From M55B112 sp964539395 (GTDB lineage Bacteria; Bacteroidota; Bacteroidia; Bacteroidales; GCA-2748055), in assembly GCA_964539395.1 (NCBI GenBank), contig CAZIIU010000004.1, positions 1 through 64,000 of the forward strand: a stretch of 64,000 nucleotides of DNA, written 5' to 3'. Positions 1-10,100 of the stretch are shown here, in pieces. The notes beneath the pieces are model-generated. The model was not told the DNA's origin. It did not search any database and saw nothing but the letters and a program-made list of their open reading frames with translations. Position numbers and translations under genes: made by a program. Positions within the stretch are counted from its first letter, which is position 1; every line of letters starts with the position of its first letter.

Positions 1-308
1 GAACTTTATGTTATTAACAATCAATGCATTTATTGTTAACTAAACGACATTGATTAATATATGTAAACAAATACGGTGCCAAATGGGATGTTACATTATA
101 ACATATTGACATAGAAATAATTATTGTAAAGTGCGAAATAGCATTTCCCAGAGATATCAGAGTTTTCACACTCCTGTTGGTATTACCGATGAGTATAAAA
201 ACTATGTGAACTGAACATAAATAGCAAGCTTTCTTTCCAGCTGTTCTGCGAAGAGATCAGATTTAAAATAAACAGAGTGAAAAGGAAACTTACCGGATAA
301 GATGGTTC
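1..308. other. AT-rich non-coding left edge
   Basis: No reading frame of convincing length or composition crosses this stretch; all forward frames meet a stop within the first 45 bases. It is very AT-rich and holds an imperfect palindrome near its left end (listed separately). It lies downstream of the GldA-like gene and probably separates it from whatever gene lies to the left. No tRNA-like cloverleaf or terminator with a clear U-tract was recognised. Confidence 0.6.
14..39. repeat. 26-bp imperfect palindrome
   Basis: TTAACAAT (14-21) is the exact reverse complement of ATTGTTAA (32-39). Between them lies AATGCATT (23-30), itself a perfect palindrome, flanked by one mismatched base on each side (22 and 31). 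The dyad could be a protein-binding site or a weak hairpin. It lacks the GC-rich stem and T-tract of an intrinsic terminator, and its role is unknown. Confidence 0.4.
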
Positions 309-1235
309 CTATTGGTCTTTTTTCTTTAATGTGATCTCACGAAAGAGCTCTTCAAGGTTTTTCTCTTTCAAGCTCATTGAAAGCACGGTAAGGTTATTAT
401 CTACGGCAAACTTAAATACAGATGGGCGGATATCTTCCTCCACCTGAGCCGCAAGGAGGTATTTGTTACCTGGTAATTCAATCACATCGAGGATGTTATC
501 CAGCTCTTTCCATTTGCCGGCAGGTATATTCGTTTCTAATTCAACCTGGATTGTTTGTCCGGGAAGCTGCTTTTTGCTGAGCGTTCCGGCAACCTCATCT
601 GCCTTTATCTCGCCGTGGTCGATAATGATCACCCTGTCGCATATAGCCTCCACTTCCTGCATGATGTGTGTGGATAAAATAACGGTTTTCTTTTTTCCAA
701 GGGTAGAGATCAGGTTTCGGATCTCAATAATCTGGTTCGGATCTAGTCCTGAGGTAGGCTCATCAAGAATCATTACCTCCGGATCGTGGATCAATGCCTG
801 GCTCAGACCGACCCTTTGTTTGTAGCCTTTGGAAAGCTTTTCTATTTTCTTGTGGCGTTCCCCGGATAATCCCACCTGTTCAATGATTTTATCCACGCGC
901 TCCAGGGCCCTTTTACCACGGAATCCATACATAGCAGCCACATAAATAAGGTATTCCTTTACGTACATGTCGTAATAGAGGGGATTATGTTCGGGAAGGT
1001 AACCAATTATTCTTTTTATTTCCATTGGATACTTCTTGTTACTCATCTTGTTAACAAGTACCTCACCCGATGTTGGAGAGAGAAAACCAGTGATGATCCT
1101 CATTGTTGTTGATTTGCCGGCGCCATTCGGACCGATAAAACCTACGATTTCACCGGAGCTGACTTCGAAAGAGACATTTTTAACTGCCCACTGCTCTCCA
1201 AAACGACGGGAAATATTTTTAACGGTAATCGACAC
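309..1235 (-). CDS. gldA: GldA-like ABC transporter ATP-binding protein
   Basis: Cytoplasmic ATPase subunit of an ABC exporter, closest by motif pattern to GldA, which works with GldF and GldG in gliding Bacteroidota. With the GTG start used here (1235-1233) the protein has 308 residues. Walker A GPNGAGKST is at residues 35-43. The segment GYLPEHNPLY is typical of the GldA/NosF/CcmA branch. The signature LSKGYKQR, Walker B VMILDEPTSGLDP and the H-loop STHIM follow, then about 90 residues of C-terminal extension. A longer frame from a TTG at 1277 overlaps the Usp stop by 4 bases, but its extra 14 residues do not look like family sequence. No permease partner lies in the window. It is probably co-transcribed with the Usp gene. 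Confidence 0.8.
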   Translation of the reverse strand: MSITVKNISRRFGEQWAVKNVSFEVSSGEIVGFIGPNGAGKSTTMRIITGFLSPTSGEVLVNKMSNKKYPMEIKRIIGYLPEHNPLYYDMYVKEYLIYVAAMYGFRGKRALERVDKIIEQVGLSGERHKKIEKLSKGYKQRVGLSQALIHDPEVMILDEPTSGLDPNQIIEIRNLISTLGKKKTVILSTHIMQEVEAICDRVIIIDHGEIKADEVAGTLSKKQLPGQTIQVELETNIPAGKWKELDNILDVIELPGNKYLLAAQVEEDIRPSVFKFAVDNNLTVLSMSLKEKNLEELFREITLKKKDQ

Positions 1236-1273
1236 AGGTAATAGCTTGAAGGAGTTAAAAGTCCGCACACATT

Positions 1274-2116
1274 TCAACCATACATAAACTGGCTTACTTT
1301 GGCAAAACTGGCCCTTGGATTAACGCACATTACAGGTATTCCTGCTTCGTTGGCAATCAGGTATTGCTCTTTTGCACTGAATATCAGATCGAGTAAAGTC
1401 ATATGTTTGGTTGTGGTAATGAGGATCAAATCGGCTTTTATATTCATACTGAATAAAAGTGTTTCTTTCATGAAACTACTACTGCTTGTTGCGGTATGAA
1501 TTTCATATTCAATATTGTTTTGTATGAGAAACCTGATTGCAAAATTGAGGTTTACATTGATCTTCTTTTGCAGATGTTTATCACGGGAAGGTACCTTGAA
1601 GAGATGGATTCTTGAATTAAGGTATTTCCCAAGAAAAATGGCCCATTGCAATTTCTCCCTGTTTTCTGATTTAAAATCTATCGGAAATACAATATCAGTA
1701 AACCTCTCTTTTTCATCAGGCTCTTTCTGAACCACCAGGAATGGGACTGAAGAACCATTGATTACCCTCAGTGCCTTACTTCCAAACAGTTTCTGACTAC
1801 CTTTAATGCCATGGGTACCGAGCACAACAAAGGTGACATTGTTTTTTTCTTCAGAAGCAAATTTTGAAATCTCACCGAATATTGAGCCGGTTTTCAAAAC
1901 GAAGGAAATTTCTGCATCAAACTCTGATCTGTACTTTAGCGCAGCTTCCTCCATTTTTTTTTCTGTCTCAGGAATATCTGATTGTTCGGAGGCTACATGG
2001 AACAAGACAATATCATTTCCCACTATTTTTCCAATTTTAACAGCATGTTTCAATGCATTTACAGCGGCGTTGGAAAAATCCCACGTTACTACTATTGTCT
2101 TTTTATCATGACTCAT
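1274..2116 (-). CDS. Tandem universal stress protein (UspA family)
   Basis: A cytoplasmic UspA-fold protein of 280 residues, about twice a single Usp domain, so two domains in tandem. The first opens with the strand TIVVTWDFSN and carries the nucleotide-loop-like GTHGIKG followed by a GS...VPFLVV segment, the G-2x-G-9x-G-S/T type pattern of ATP-binding Usps. The second domain (about residues 145-280) is less conserved: the equivalent loop reads TTTKHM, which suggests no nucleotide binding there. The ATG at 2116 was preferred over an in-frame TTG two codons upstream. The stop overlaps a possible TTG start of the GldA-like gene downstream. The stress it answers to cannot be read from the sequence. 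Confidence 0.85.
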   Translation of the reverse strand: MSHDKKTIVVTWDFSNAAVNALKHAVKIGKIVGNDIVLFHVASEQSDIPETEKKMEEAALKYRSEFDAEISFVLKTGSIFGEISKFASEEKNNVTFVVLGTHGIKGSQKLFGSKALRVINGSSVPFLVVQKEPDEKERFTDIVFPIDFKSENREKLQWAIFLGKYLNSRIHLFKVPSRDKHLQKKINVNLNFAIRFLIQNNIEYEIHTATSSSSFMKETLLFSMNIKADLILITTTKHMTLLDLIFSAKEQYLIANEAGIPVMCVNPRASFAKVSQFMYG

Positions 2117-2140
2117 CTTCAATTATTTTATTTCTGTATG

Positions 2141-2148
2141 CAAAATTA
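2141..2148 (-). promoter_or_regulatory. Candidate -7 element for the usp-gldA pair
   Basis: On the minus strand this reads TAATTTTG, matching the Bacteroidota -7 consensus TAnnTTTG, about 25 bases before the Usp ATG. No TTG lies at the expected 19-21 base spacing upstream, so support rests on the -7 box alone. Confidence 0.3.
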
Positions 2149-2298
2149 AATCATTCAAATTACAATGGAAAGGAATGACTCTTAAAAACGATTGTAACCA
2201 ACCATTTAGTATAACGTATTAGTTAACCATGTATTATATCTGTTCTGCCATTGTTACTTTCTGTCTTTACAAGATGTGGGTTTCAGGCTTAAAAATCC

Positions 2299-2306
2299 TA
2301 TTTTTG
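2299..2306 (+). promoter_or_regulatory. Candidate -7 element for asnS-rpoN
   Basis: TATTTTTG fits TAnnTTTG and lies about 55 bases before the asnS ATG in the divergent usp/asnS intergenic region. A convincing -33 TTG is not seen at the right spacing. Confidence 0.35.
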
Positions 2307-2361
2307 TACCCAAAGACATTCGGAATGGATGGTTATAATTTTTAATAAGAAATATTTATAG

Positions 2362-3750
2362 ATGAAGCGATCAACAATTAAAGAATTATTCTCAGGAGAG
2401 TTTATAGACACAGAGGTTTTACTAAAGGGGTGGGTAAGAACAAAGCGTGGTAACAGGCAGGTTGCTTTCATTGCCATTAACGATGGTACAACAATAAAGA
2501 ATATGCAGGTTGTAGCCGATGTTGAGAAATTCTCCGCGGATCTTCTTAAAAGTATAACTACCGGATGTTCTGTAACTGTCCGCGGAGTGTTGACTGAATC
2601 TTTGGGTAAGGGACAAACTCTTGAAATTCATGCAGAAGCTATCACACTTCTTGGATCCTGTGATCCGGAATTGTATCCGCTCCAGAAGAAGGGGCATTCT
2701 TTTGAGTTCCTCAGGGAGATCGCCCATCTACGTTTCAGAACAAACACTTTTGGCGCCATATTCAGAATCAGGCATGCGCTTTCATTTGCAATTCACAAAT
2801 ACTTTAACGACAAAGGATTCTTTTACCTTCATACTCCCATTATCACGGCTTCTGACGCTGAAGGTGCCGGTGCAATGTTTCGTGTAACTACCCTTGACCT
2901 GGACAATCCCCCAAGGAATGATGATAACAGCATTGATTTCAGCAAGGACTTTTTCGGACGTTCCACCAATCTCACAGTTTCTGGTCAGCTCGAAGGAGAA
3001 CTGGGAGCACTGGCCCTCTCTTCCATATACACATTTGGCCCTACTTTCCGGGCAGAGAATTCCAATACACCCAGACATGTGGCGGAATTCTGGATGATAG
3101 AACCGGAGATGGCCTTTTATGACATTCATGATAACATGGACCTGGCAGAGGATTTTTTAAAGTACCTGATTAGATATGCAACAGAACATTGCAGGGAGGA
3201 CCTTGAATTTCTCAATTCAATGATTGACAAAGAGTTAATGGAAAGGTTGCAGTTCGTTCTGGAGAATGAGTTTGTAAGGCTGGATTATACAGAAGCCATT
3301 CACAGACTAAAAAAATCGGGGATTAAATTTGAGTTTCCGATAGAGTGGGGATCAGATCTGCAAGCAGAACATGAACGATATCTTGTAGAGGCAGAGTTCA
3401 AAAAACCGGTAATTTTAAGTAATTATCCTGCTGAAATAAAATCATTTTATATGAAGCAGAACGATGATGGAAAAACGGTTAGAGCAATGGATGTGCTTTT
3501 TCCGAAGATAGGCGAAATCATCGGTGGTAGTCAGCGTGAAGAGGATTTTGATAAACTATTGAGAAGAATGCGGGAGATGGGAATTCCTGAGGATGAGTTG
3601 TGGTGGTACCTGGAAACACGTAAATTTGGAACTGCAGAGCACAGCGGTTTTGGACTTGGTTTTGAGCGGCTACTGATGTTTGTTACTGGTATGAGTAATA
3701 TCAGAGATGTTATACCGTTTCCTCGTACTCCGAGGAGTGCAGAGTTTTAA
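2362..3750 (+). CDS. asnS: Asparagine--tRNA ligase
   Basis: Class IIb aminoacyl-tRNA synthetase that charges tRNA-Asn in the cytoplasm. At 462 residues it has the usual bacterial length. An N-terminal OB-fold anticodon-binding domain (about residues 15-105, LKGWVRTKRGNRQ...FIAINDGT) precedes the catalytic domain. Motif 2 is visible in TFRAENSNTPRHVAEF and motif 3 in GFGLGFERLLMF, followed by the AsnRS-type ending RDVIPFPRTPRSAEF. The Asn-specific enzyme, not a discriminating AspRS, is indicated by the ENSNTPRH stretch. It runs 11 bases ahead of rpoN, so the two are probably one transcript. Confidence 0.96.
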   Translation: MKRSTIKELFSGEFIDTEVLLKGWVRTKRGNRQVAFIAINDGTTIKNMQVVADVEKFSADLLKSITTGCSVTVRGVLTESLGKGQTLEIHAEAITLLGSCDPELYPLQKKGHSFEFLREIAHLRFRTNTFGAIFRIRHALSFAIHKYFNDKGFFYLHTPIITASDAEGAGAMFRVTTLDLDNPPRNDDNSIDFSKDFFGRSTNLTVSGQLEGELGALALSSIYTFGPTFRAENSNTPRHVAEFWMIEPEMAFYDIHDNMDLAEDFLKYLIRYATEHCREDLEFLNSMIDKELMERLQFVLENEFVRLDYTEAIHRLKKSGIKFEFPIEWGSDLQAEHERYLVEAEFKKPVILSNYPAEIKSFYMKQNDDGKTVRAMDVLFPKIGEIIGGSQREEDFDKLLRRMREMGIPEDELWWYLETRKFGTAEHSGFGLGFERLLMFVTGMSNIRDVIPFPRTPRSAEF

Positions 3751-3761
3751 TAAATACAGGC

Positions 3762-5207
3762 ATGTTAAAGCAACGGCTTCAGCAGAAACTGCTACAGAAA
3801 TTGTCACCACAGCAGATCCAGATGATCAAGCTGCTGGAGATACCTGCAATTCAGCTGGAACAAAGAATCAAAAAGGAGCTTGAAGAGAACCCGGTTCTTG
3901 AAGATAGTACAGAAGAACTGCCCGGCACAGATGAGCAGGAGATGGATGACGAACCGGCAGATCATGATGAATTTTCGCTGGAAGACTATATGGATGATGA
4001 TGACATCCCTTCTTACAGGCTGAATGCCCAGAACTATTCACGGGATGAAAAACAGGAAGAGATTCCTTTTTCCGGAGGCAGCTCTTTTAGTGAACACCTG
4101 AGCAGCCAGATAGGACTTCGTCAACTGGATGATATACAGGAGATTATTGCAGAATATATCATAGGGAATATTGATGAGGACGGATACCTCAGAAGAGAGC
4201 TTGAGGCTATCTCTGATGACCTGGCCTTTACTTTCGGAATTGAAACAACCTATGAACAGATCCATCAGGTGCTGATGGTAATACAGGACCTGGATCCTGC
4301 CGGCGTAGGTGCCAGAAGTTTACAGGAGTGCCTGATGCTTCAATTGGAGCGCAGGGGGATTAATGAGGAAGCAGAGAAAAATGCTTACCAGATACTGAAG
4401 TTTCATTTTGATGAGTTTTCGAACAAACATTATGACAAGATCGTTCAGCGACTTTCAATTTCGGAACGGGAATTAAAGGAGGCCTTCGCTTTAATAGTCA
4501 AACTTAATCCTAAACCCGGAGGTTCATACGGGGATACACAAAGCAAATCCTTTCACCAGATCGTACCCGATTTTATTCTGGAGGAGAATGATGGAGAACT
4601 CGAGTTGGTACTGAATTCTTCCAACGTTCCCGAACTGAGATTGAGCAGGACTTATACAGAAATGCTTGAGTCGTATAGTGCCAATAAAAAGAATGTTTCC
4701 AGGGAGGAAAAGGATGCAGTTTCATTTGTTAAGCAAAAACTCGATTCTGCGAAATGGTTTATCGATGCTATCAGACAGAGGCAAAATACTTTGTTGCTTA
4801 CCATGGAGGCGATTCTTCAGTACCAGATTAAATATTTTAAGGAGGGAGAAGAGAAATTACTACGCCCTATGATCCTAAAAGATATAGCTGAAATGACGGG
4901 ACTGGACATCTCAACTGTATCCAGGGTCGTAAACAGCAAATACATTCAGACCCAATTCGGTATATTCCCTTTGAAATACTTTTTTTCTGAAGGATTACAG
5001 ACAGAGAGTGGTGAAGAGGTCTCAACAAGAGAGATTAAAAATATTTTACAGGAATGCATCAGCAGCGAAGATAAGCGCAAACCACTAACTGACGACAGAC
5101 TCGCGTTGATTTTGCAGGAAAAGGGATACCACATTGCCAGGAGAACCGTCGCAAAGTACAGGGAGCAGCTGAACCTGCCGGTGGCCCGGTTAAGAAAAGA
5201 ATTGTAA
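3762..5207 (+). CDS. rpoN: RNA polymerase sigma-54 factor
   Basis: Alternative sigma factor that recognises -24/-12 promoters and needs an AAA+ activator. The 481 residues show the standard plan. Region I is Gln-rich at the N-terminus (LQQKLLQKLSPQQIQMIKLL). A strongly acidic linker (about residues 45-85) forms region II. The core-binding domain follows, then a helix-turn-helix segment (DIAEMTGLDISTVSRVVNSK). The C-terminal RpoN box ARRTVAKYREQLNLP is intact. No sigma-54 activator with a GAFTGA motif lies in this window, so its regulon is unknown here. Ten bases separate it from the following membrane-protein gene. Confidence 0.96.
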   Translation: MLKQRLQQKLLQKLSPQQIQMIKLLEIPAIQLEQRIKKELEENPVLEDSTEELPGTDEQEMDDEPADHDEFSLEDYMDDDDIPSYRLNAQNYSRDEKQEEIPFSGGSSFSEHLSSQIGLRQLDDIQEIIAEYIIGNIDEDGYLRRELEAISDDLAFTFGIETTYEQIHQVLMVIQDLDPAGVGARSLQECLMLQLERRGINEEAEKNAYQILKFHFDEFSNKHYDKIVQRLSISERELKEAFALIVKLNPKPGGSYGDTQSKSFHQIVPDFILEENDGELELVLNSSNVPELRLSRTYTEMLESYSANKKNVSREEKDAVSFVKQKLDSAKWFIDAIRQRQNTLLLTMEAILQYQIKYFKEGEEKLLRPMILKDIAEMTGLDISTVSRVVNSKYIQTQFGIFPLKYFFSEGLQTESGEEVSTREIKNILQECISSEDKRKPLTDDRLALILQEKGYHIARRTVAKYREQLNLPVARLRKEL

Positions 5208-5217
5208 AACCTGCAAT

Positions 5218-5847
5218 ATGATACAGATCCTGGCAAAGATCTTCTCCTACCTTTTCCATCCCCTCATCATGACCTCCCTGGGCATGCTGATCCTTCTCAA
5301 TTCAGGAACAGCACCGTCGGTTTTGCAACCTGAAATAAAACGCATATTATTTGTTGTCACTGTGCTATTCACATCAGTTTTCCCGGCGTCAATGATTATT
5401 ATCCTTTACATAGCAAAAATGATAGATAGTGCTGAATTACAGGAAAGAAAAGAGAGAAATCTTCCGATGGTGCTGGCCCTGATCATGCATCTGTTCGCAT
5501 ATTTTGTTATGAGGAGCATTCCTCAATTGTCCGGGATCCATCTGGTATTTATGTTTTGTCCCATTACAACCCTGTTTGTTGCTTTGGTTTTCAACAGATT
5601 TATGAAACCAAGCATTCACATGCTGGGAGCAGGTGTTCTGCTGGGAATGCTCATGGTTCTTATTCTTTTCTATGGTGCACCAATTCAATTGATCTTTATA
5701 CTGGCGGTCCTTGCGGCTGGTATTCTTGGAACTTCCCGTCTTTTGCTCGGGTTACATACGCCGGTTGAAGTAGTTACAGGATTCATAATCGGCTTCCTGT
5801 TAACACTTGTGATTATGACTTTACATATCTTTACAGTCATGCACTAA
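5218..5847 (+). CDS. PAP2-like integral membrane protein
   Basis: A 209-residue protein with about five to six hydrophobic helices, resembling the PAP2 phosphatidic-acid phosphatase fold. The third PAP2 signature is recognisable as SRLLLGLHTPVEV (SR-x5-H-x3-E, with Glu where Asp is usual). The second is KPSIH instead of PSGH. The first, normally K-x6-RP, is reduced to a KERNLP stretch. With all three motifs altered, catalysis is uncertain; it may be a divergent lipid phosphatase or a non-catalytic relative. It is the last gene of the asnS-rpoN run and converges on the DUF4296 gene. Confidence 0.65.
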   Translation: MIQILAKIFSYLFHPLIMTSLGMLILLNSGTAPSVLQPEIKRILFVVTVLFTSVFPASMIIILYIAKMIDSAELQERKERNLPMVLALIMHLFAYFVMRSIPQLSGIHLVFMFCPITTLFVALVFNRFMKPSIHMLGAGVLLGMLMVLILFYGAPIQLIFILAVLAAGILGTSRLLLGLHTPVEVVTGFIIGFLLTLVIMTLHIFTVMH

Positions 5848-5881
5848 TGATTCGGGCTTCCCGCGTCATCACTCTCTGCTA

Positions 5882-6259
5882 TTATTCTCCCTCCATTTCA
5901 ACCTGGTCCTGCAACAGTTTTAATTTCATCAGTACTTCATCATAAACCTGATCGAGCAACCAGGGGTATTTGCTATACTCCTCAATGGTGCGTTCATATT
6001 TTTTGCGGTCAATACCATATTTATCAAAAATGGATCTATACATATCTATACTGTCGCCTGGATTGAATTTCCTGTAATATTTCATGTCATTGGTAATTCC
6101 GTCCATCAGATGTATTTCGGTAATTACATTTACCAGCACATCTCTGGAAACGTAATCCTTCCCGGTAATACTTTTCTCCCTGTTGCAGCCGGCTGATAAA
6201 GTACAAATTATCAGCGACATAAAGATAATATAGAAGTGTACTTTTCTATTTAATATCAT
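5882..6259 (-). CDS. DUF4296-type lipoprotein
   Basis: A small secreted lipoprotein of 125 residues. The first 24 residues form a hydrophobic signal with a lipobox ending SAGC, giving Cys25 as the likely lipidated residue. The mature part is helical and charged, with the EIHLMDG segment and the FDKYGIDRKKYERTIEEY stretch that recall DUF4296, a Bacteroidota family without known function. Its ATG lies inside the 3' end of the PorP/SprF gene (14-base overlap), so the two are almost certainly translated together. Role in adhesin export or anchoring is inference from position only. Confidence 0.7.
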   Translation of the reverse strand: MILNRKVHFYIIFMSLIICTLSAGCNREKSITGKDYVSRDVLVNVITEIHLMDGITNDMKYYRKFNPGDSIDMYRSIFDKYGIDRKKYERTIEEYSKYPWLLDQVYDEVLMKLKLLQDQVEMEGE

Positions 6260-7142
6260 TGAACCTGTATCCTATCATTATTTCGTGGCTCCCCATATTG
6301 TATTTTCTCAGGTCGGAAATTCCTATATCATATGCATAACCAAAGTAAAACTTATCGTCGTAATTATATCCGGCCAATACTGTAATTGCTTCATGAAACC
6401 TGTATCCGGCACCCAGCCATAACATCTCCATCCACTCCACCTTTGTATTTGCTTCAAATCTGAATTGGCGCGGTGCGGTAACTTTTATAATCGCAGACGG
6501 TTCAAGGATCCAGTCACGGTCCACCTCAAACCGGTAACCTCCAGTTAAATAGAGATGACTTTTCAGTCTGTTCAGACCCGACTTGTTGTCAAAGATTTTC
6601 AGTTTATTATTTAAGAGCTGAGCAGCAGAAACACCAGCATAGTAGCCGTCACCATATAGATAAACTCCTACGGAAGCATCTGGCAGATAGGAGGTGCTCA
6701 CTATTCCCTGGATGAACATGTCAGACGGATTTTTTGGAGAGAGTTGTGTTCCATCGATCCGGTATTGAATCATGCTGAAGGACAGTCCCATAGACAATCT
6801 CATGTCACGGGTGGCAGCAATATTGTAGGCGTATGAGCCTGTAACCCCTGTTCTGCTGGTCGGACCGGTAATATCCGTATAAATACTTCCTCCGTATCCC
6901 ATATCCAGGCTGGAATGTGGTCCGTAAAAGGATATTGAGTTTGTCAGCGGAGGATCTGTCATACCTACCCATTGAAATCTGTGGTTGGTTCGGATCTGGT
7001 AATAATCATATACTCCGGCAATTGCAGGATTCAGTACAAAATCGTTAAACATGTACTGTGAATAATGAGGCAATTGCTGACCTGACAGGTGAAGTGAACC
7101 TGCCAGAATGAAAGGAATTAGTATGTTTTTCAATCGTCTCAT
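6246..7142 (-). CDS. PorP/SprF-family T9SS outer-membrane protein
   Basis: A 298-residue protein with an N-terminal signal (LIPFILAGSLHLSGQQ) and a predicted beta-barrel of alternating strands. The family start PHYSQYMFNDFVLNPAIAG is typical of PorP/SprF proteins, which sit in the outer membrane and help particular type B cargo pass the type IX machinery or stay at the surface. Strand-rich segments such as YGGSIYTDITGPTSRTG and the C-terminal HEIMIGYRF are also family-like. It starts 3 bases after the stop of the giant SprB-like adhesin, the usual sprB-sprF layout, so it is probably dedicated to that cargo. A second paralogue lies at the head of the gldK operon. Confidence 0.88.
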   Translation of the reverse strand: MRRLKNILIPFILAGSLHLSGQQLPHYSQYMFNDFVLNPAIAGVYDYYQIRTNHRFQWVGMTDPPLTNSISFYGPHSSLDMGYGGSIYTDITGPTSRTGVTGSYAYNIAATRDMRLSMGLSFSMIQYRIDGTQLSPKNPSDMFIQGIVSTSYLPDASVGVYLYGDGYYAGVSAAQLLNNKLKIFDNKSGLNRLKSHLYLTGGYRFEVDRDWILEPSAIIKVTAPRQFRFEANTKVEWMEMLWLGAGYRFHEAITVLAGYNYDDKFYFGYAYDIGISDLRKYNMGSHEIMIGYRFNDIK

Positions 7143-7145
7143 TGT

Positions 7146-10100
7146 TTACCTGATAATTGTGACATTTCCTGTAATGGGTTTAGCTTCGGGGTAGGGAATG
7201 ACAACATAGTAGTAAGTCCCTGTTGGCACATCCTTTCCGTTCATAGTTCCATCCCACCGCTTATCATCGGAATAACCATCTGATGAGAATATCCTTGCCC
7301 CCCAGCGGTTATATACTTCGACCAGTATATCAGGGAATTTATACGCATTTTCGATCTCAAAGTAATCATTGATCTGGTCGCCATTGGGTGAAAAAGCATT
7401 GTATACTGTTATATCTTCTATAACCTCAATAAAGAGTGAATCGGTTTCAATACATCCATAGTCATTTGTAGCCTGCAACCAATACCACATACTGTTTTGT
7501 AAAGTAACAAGCGGATCGGGTACAGTGACCATACTCAGTCCCGTTTCCGGAGTCCACAGGTAATTTTCATAGGTTCCCTCATTCACTATATCCAACTGTA
7601 TGACCTGACCCTGAAGTCCGAATGTATCGGCAATAATCTCCAATCCATAGACAGGAAGCACATCAATTTGCAGGGTATCTACATTGTAGCATCCATATCC
7701 CGATACTGTTTCAGTGAGTGTATAGGTATAGGTAACAGGTTCAACAATATTTGTGGCAACAGGGTTGTAAACAGTCGGGTTACTGAGGTAGGTTTCCGGT
7801 TCCCAGAGCATGTTATAATCCGGTCCGATAGAACCTTCCAGTGTAATTGTGGAACCTGCACATACAGTAGTGTCCTCACCTGCACTTACATTTACTGTTA
7901 CCAGGGAGGGAATAGTGACACTTTCTTCCAACGTACATCCAGACTCATCACTGATCGTTACAGAGTATTGGCCGGCAACCACATTCTCAAGATCCTCCTG
8001 TGTAGTTCCATCCGACCAGATGAATGACAATGCACCGGTTCCACCTGTTACACTAATATCTGCAATGCCCGTTTCACTAAACGAATTGCAGTTTGCGGCC
8101 GTGATGTCTATTGTTGCTATTAATTCGGCAGGTTCCGCAATATAGACACTGCCGGAAAACTGTTTTGCTTCATCGTCGTATGCCCTGAGTTGGTATGTTG
8201 AATCACCTTCAAGGTTTTCAAACAATGCTTCTGTGGAATAAGTGTTTCCATTATCGATAGAAAAGTAAACTGTACCGATTCCATCCTGGGGAATGAACTC
8301 AATAGAACCATCATCAAAACCGAAGCAGCTGACATTCGTGTGGTTGATCAACATGTCCAGGGGTATAATGTCAAAGATTTGGACCGTCTCCTCATGATAA
8401 CATCCAATGGAATCTCTGACAACCACATTGTAGAAACCAGCAGTAAGGTCTGTGTATAACGTGTTTGATGTAAAAGTACCCGTTAATCCATCAATTGAAT
8501 ATTCATAGGGAGGAGTGCCACCGCCTACATTGGAAATGGTAATGGTGCCAAGAGTTTCGTCAACATAATCTGTTTTTGTTATCAGTGCACTTACCTGCTC
8601 CGGCTCGGAGACAGTCTCTTCGAACGATAAAGAACAATTCCCGGTGTCCTTTACGAATACTGTATAGTCACCAGCCGGCAGATCAGAAAATACTTCTGAA
8701 GACTGGTAGTTAAGTCCGTCGATTGAGTATTCATAGACGCCCCATCCTCCGGTCACCGAAACCGTAATAGCACCGTTTGTTCCTCCAAAACAGGGAGAAA
8801 CGTCAGTTACCACTGCATTTGCATTCATTCCAGGTGGTTCATTGAGTGTATAAGTACCGATATATATAGAACAGCCATTGAGATCTCTGGCATACACTTC
8901 ATAGGTGCCTGGTCCGAGGCCGGTAAATGAGTATCCGGATTCCCAGGTCACCTCATTATCTATCGAGTACTCATAAGGTGAGGTTCCTCCTGCCAGGTAA
9001 ACCGCAATCTTACCGTCACTTTCCCCATTGCATGTTATATGGTCAATTGTAACTGAATCTGCTTGAAGTTCGGGTGGTTCAGTAACCGTAAGGGTATTGG
9101 ATATTACAGGACCACAACCTTCGGAATCGGTTATTGTTACTGAGTAATCTCCAGCAGGCAGTCCGCTGAAGGTCCCTGTTGACTGGGGTGGTAACAAGGC
9201 TGGTAGCAGGCTGTAGGTATAGGGAGGTGTTCCATCGACGGCCTCAACAGTTACAGAACCGGTTGATGTTCCGTAACAGTTGGCCGCAGTTGTTGTCTCA
9301 GCCTGAACAGAGACTGGCAGTGGCTCTGTAACAGATACAGTGGTATCTTCAGTGCAGCCATTATTATCCCGGACTCTCACAGTATAGTTACCCGCAATTA
9401 AGTTGGTGAACAGTCCTGTTGCCTGCCAGTTTATTCCGTCAATTGAATATTCCAGCAGTCCGGTTCCTCCTGATGCTTCAGAATCGATTTCGCCACTATT
9501 ATCTCCCGGGCAACCAGTCACATCATTTACATCGACATTTTCAATAGTAATCTGATCGGGTCTTAGAATCTCAACAACTGTATCTGTCTGGCAAAGTTGT
9601 TCATCGATCAGGCTGATGGTGTAGTTACCTCCAGGCAGGTTATTGAATTCGCCGAGTTCTTCCTCCGGACCACCATTTAAAGAGTACCTGATATTACCCG
9701 TTCCTCCGTCACCCATTATAGTGATCCATCCCTCTTCAGAATCATAGCATGTAGTAACATCCTGATGGTCGAAATATGAGATAATAATTGGTTCTGGTTC
9801 AAGGATAGTAAGGGGAGCAATTGCCTGTTCGCAAAGATTGGCATCCCTCACAACAACTGGGTAGGAACCTCCAGGCAGGTTAGGAAACACAGGGGATGAA
9901 TTGTAGCTGGTTCCTCCGTCGATGGAAAAATCATATGGTGCAATACCACCTGTTATATTATTGATTGTAATGGTAACATTTGAATCACCGTTACAGACAT
10001 TTTGCCCGCTGATACCATATTCATAATTAATCGCTTCCGGTTTGTTGATTGTGATTGTCCTGCTGGTCATACAGCTGTTAAAATCCCTGGTATAGATTCG

